Assembly (NCBI GenBank): GCA_024280335.1
Contig: JAJRQI010000033.1
Span: 1 to 34,313 of the forward strand
DNA: 34,313 nucleotides
Reading direction: 5' to 3'
From: Deltaproteobacteria bacterium
GTDB taxonomy: Bacteria; Desulfobacterota; Desulfuromonadia; Desulfuromonadales; Geopsychrobacteraceae
Below, piece by piece: positions 33,531 to 34,313 of this stretch (positions are counted from its first letter, which is position 1; the number at the start of each line of letters is the position of its first letter). The translations under genes and the position numbers were made by a program. Under the pieces are notes generated by a model. It was given only the letters and a program-made list of their open reading frames with translations. It had not been told where the DNA came from and made no database searches.

Positions 33531-34220
33531 TTGAAGGAACCGATCGGCCCGTTGCTGGTCGAGTCTCTGGCCAATGGTGGAACCGGGATCGTCCGCGCAG
33601 AAGGACGGGTGATCTTTGTTCCGCTGGTGGTACCGGGTGATGAGATCCGCTGCCGGGTGCTGAAGGAGAAAAAACGCTATGCTGAGGCTGAGCTGGTTGA
33701 GGTTGTTCGCCCCTCTGAACAGCGTCGACTGCTGCCCTGTTCAGTTGCCGAGCAATGTGGCGGTTGTCAGTGGCAGCAACTATCTTACGCAGAGCAACTT
33801 CGCTGGAAGGAACAGCTGTTTCACGAAACCCTGATCCGCCAATGTTCTGTCGATCCTTGCCGGTTGCAGCCGATCGTTGCTGCACCTCAAGAGTGGAATT
33901 ATCGCAGTCGCGTGCAGATAAAGTGCTGCCTGACAGCGGATGGTTTTATCTGCGGTTTTTTTAAGCCGAAAAGCCATTATGTTGTGGCCGTGGAACGCTG
34001 TCCGGTGATTGCCGAACCTTTAAATGACCTGCTTGGGGAGTTACGTACATTCGTTGGGAATTCCTCTTTCGCCGGAGCAATATCACAGATCGATCTGGCG
34101 CTTGGCGATTGTCAGCGGCGGCGTGCGGTTATCCACTATCATAGAGCGGACGTTGCTGGGCTGACAACCCTGAGCCTCTTCCAACATGAAATGAGTCTGA
34201 AGCGACCCTCGTGTTTCTAA
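33531..34220 (+). CDS. rlmD: 23S rRNA (uracil-1939-C5)-methyltransferase RlmD-like, truncated
   Basis: The N-terminal half has a TRAM RNA-binding domain (LLVESLANGGTGIVRAEGRV, VVPGDEIRCRVL) and the iron-sulfur cysteines in CSVAEQCGGCQW, with a further Cys in VERCPVI. The C-terminal SAM-binding catalytic domain (about 200 residues) is missing. Family-like sequence fades after RRAVIHYH, and the frame ends in apparently foreign sequence at TAA 34218-34220. I prefer TTG 33531 after AAGGGGAAG; ATG 33507 is in frame but has no ribosome binding site. As it stands the product could not methylate RNA. Confidence 0.82.
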   Translation: MKEPIGPLLVESLANGGTGIVRAEGRVIFVPLVVPGDEIRCRVLKEKKRYAEAELVEVVRPSEQRRLLPCSVAEQCGGCQWQQLSYAEQLRWKEQLFHETLIRQCSVDPCRLQPIVAAPQEWNYRSRVQIKCCLTADGFICGFFKPKSHYVVAVERCPVIAEPLNDLLGELRTFVGNSSFAGAISQIDLALGDCQRRRAVIHYHRADVAGLTTLSLFQHEMSLKRPSCF

Positions 34221-34313
34221 CATGAGATGAGTCTGAACAACAGGATCTGGAAACGTTCATGATGAAAGGATGAAAATCATCATGAATGTCAAACGCCTTC
34301 AGGCCATGCAGCA
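34183..34313 (+). mobile_element. Probable end of an insertion element inside rlmD
   Basis: AACATGAAATGAGTCTGAA (34183-34201) recurs as AACATGAGATGAGTCTGAA (34219-34237), 36 bp apart with one difference. Then comes a perfect 10-bp inverted repeat TTCATGATGA/TCATCATGAA (34256-34286), and a frame starting ATG 34270 (MKIIMNVKRLQAM) that runs off the window. Repeated terminal motifs followed by an opening frame fit the left end of an IS that broke rlmD. The family is not recognised. Confidence 0.5.

Overview
The window is a gene-dense stretch of about 34 kb with short intergenic gaps. It most resembles a Gram-negative, flagellated member of the Desulfuromonadales (Desulfobacterota, Geobacter/Pelobacter/Desulfuromonas-like). 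That placement is inferred from family content: a methyl-accepting chemotaxis protein with a stand-alone periplasmic Cache protein, a PilZ protein, a tripartite RND efflux system, an AmmeMemoRadiSam B protein, an M1 peptidase and a zinc-ribbon DUF1451-like protein. No rRNA or phylogenetic marker settles it.

Layout. 1-415: end of an IS transposase. 708-1517: secretin-like exported protein, then tRNA-Cys with its terminator. 1773-3401: TauE/SafE permease and AmrB. 3632-5025: glutamyl-tRNA synthetase broken by one frameshift. 5306-7950: periplasmic sCache protein and chemoreceptor. 8043-8414: PilZ protein on the minus strand. 8485-14874: TetR-controlled efflux operon (regulator, TolC-like channel, adaptor, RND pump) with two operator-like repeats around its promoter. 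14968-15042: tRNA-Gln. 15228-16363: TPR protein interrupted by an in-frame amber, then a 56-aa membrane protein. 16447-19102: aminotransferase and CCA-adding/poly(A)-type nucleotidyltransferase. 19142-19217: tRNA-Gly. 19446-22038: unknown protein, yacG, queD, queE and a creatininase-family gene with an in-frame amber. 22107-23179: coaD and rsmD on the minus strand. 23495-26620: dgt, greB, a HEPN/MNT toxin-antitoxin pair and a uracil-DNA glycosylase-like gene. 26644-28647: M1 peptidase on the minus strand. 29017-33501: zinc-ribbon protein, a degenerate receiver-GGDEF protein (minus strand), a Na+/Ca2+ exchanger and lysA. 33531-34220: 23S rRNA methyltransferase RlmD cut off by what looks like the end of another insertion element.

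Functional groups that work together are the chemoreceptor and its neighbouring sCache protein, the four-gene efflux operon, queD-queE (7-deazaguanine synthesis), coaD-rsmD, and the HEPN-MNT module.

Two themes stand out. First, four genes are damaged in 34 kb: a frameshift in gltX, in-frame TAG codons in the TPR and creatininase genes, and the truncated rlmD. Draft-quality sequence, genome decay, or amber suppression/recoding could each explain part of this. Second, the intergenic gaps are rich in palindromic elements of several kinds. These include a candidate MITE with a 6-bp target duplication, two members of one REP-like family with compensatory stem changes, and an array of small hairpins upstream of lysA. 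Both ends of the window lie in apparent mobile DNA, so it may be a whole contig that ended at repeats.
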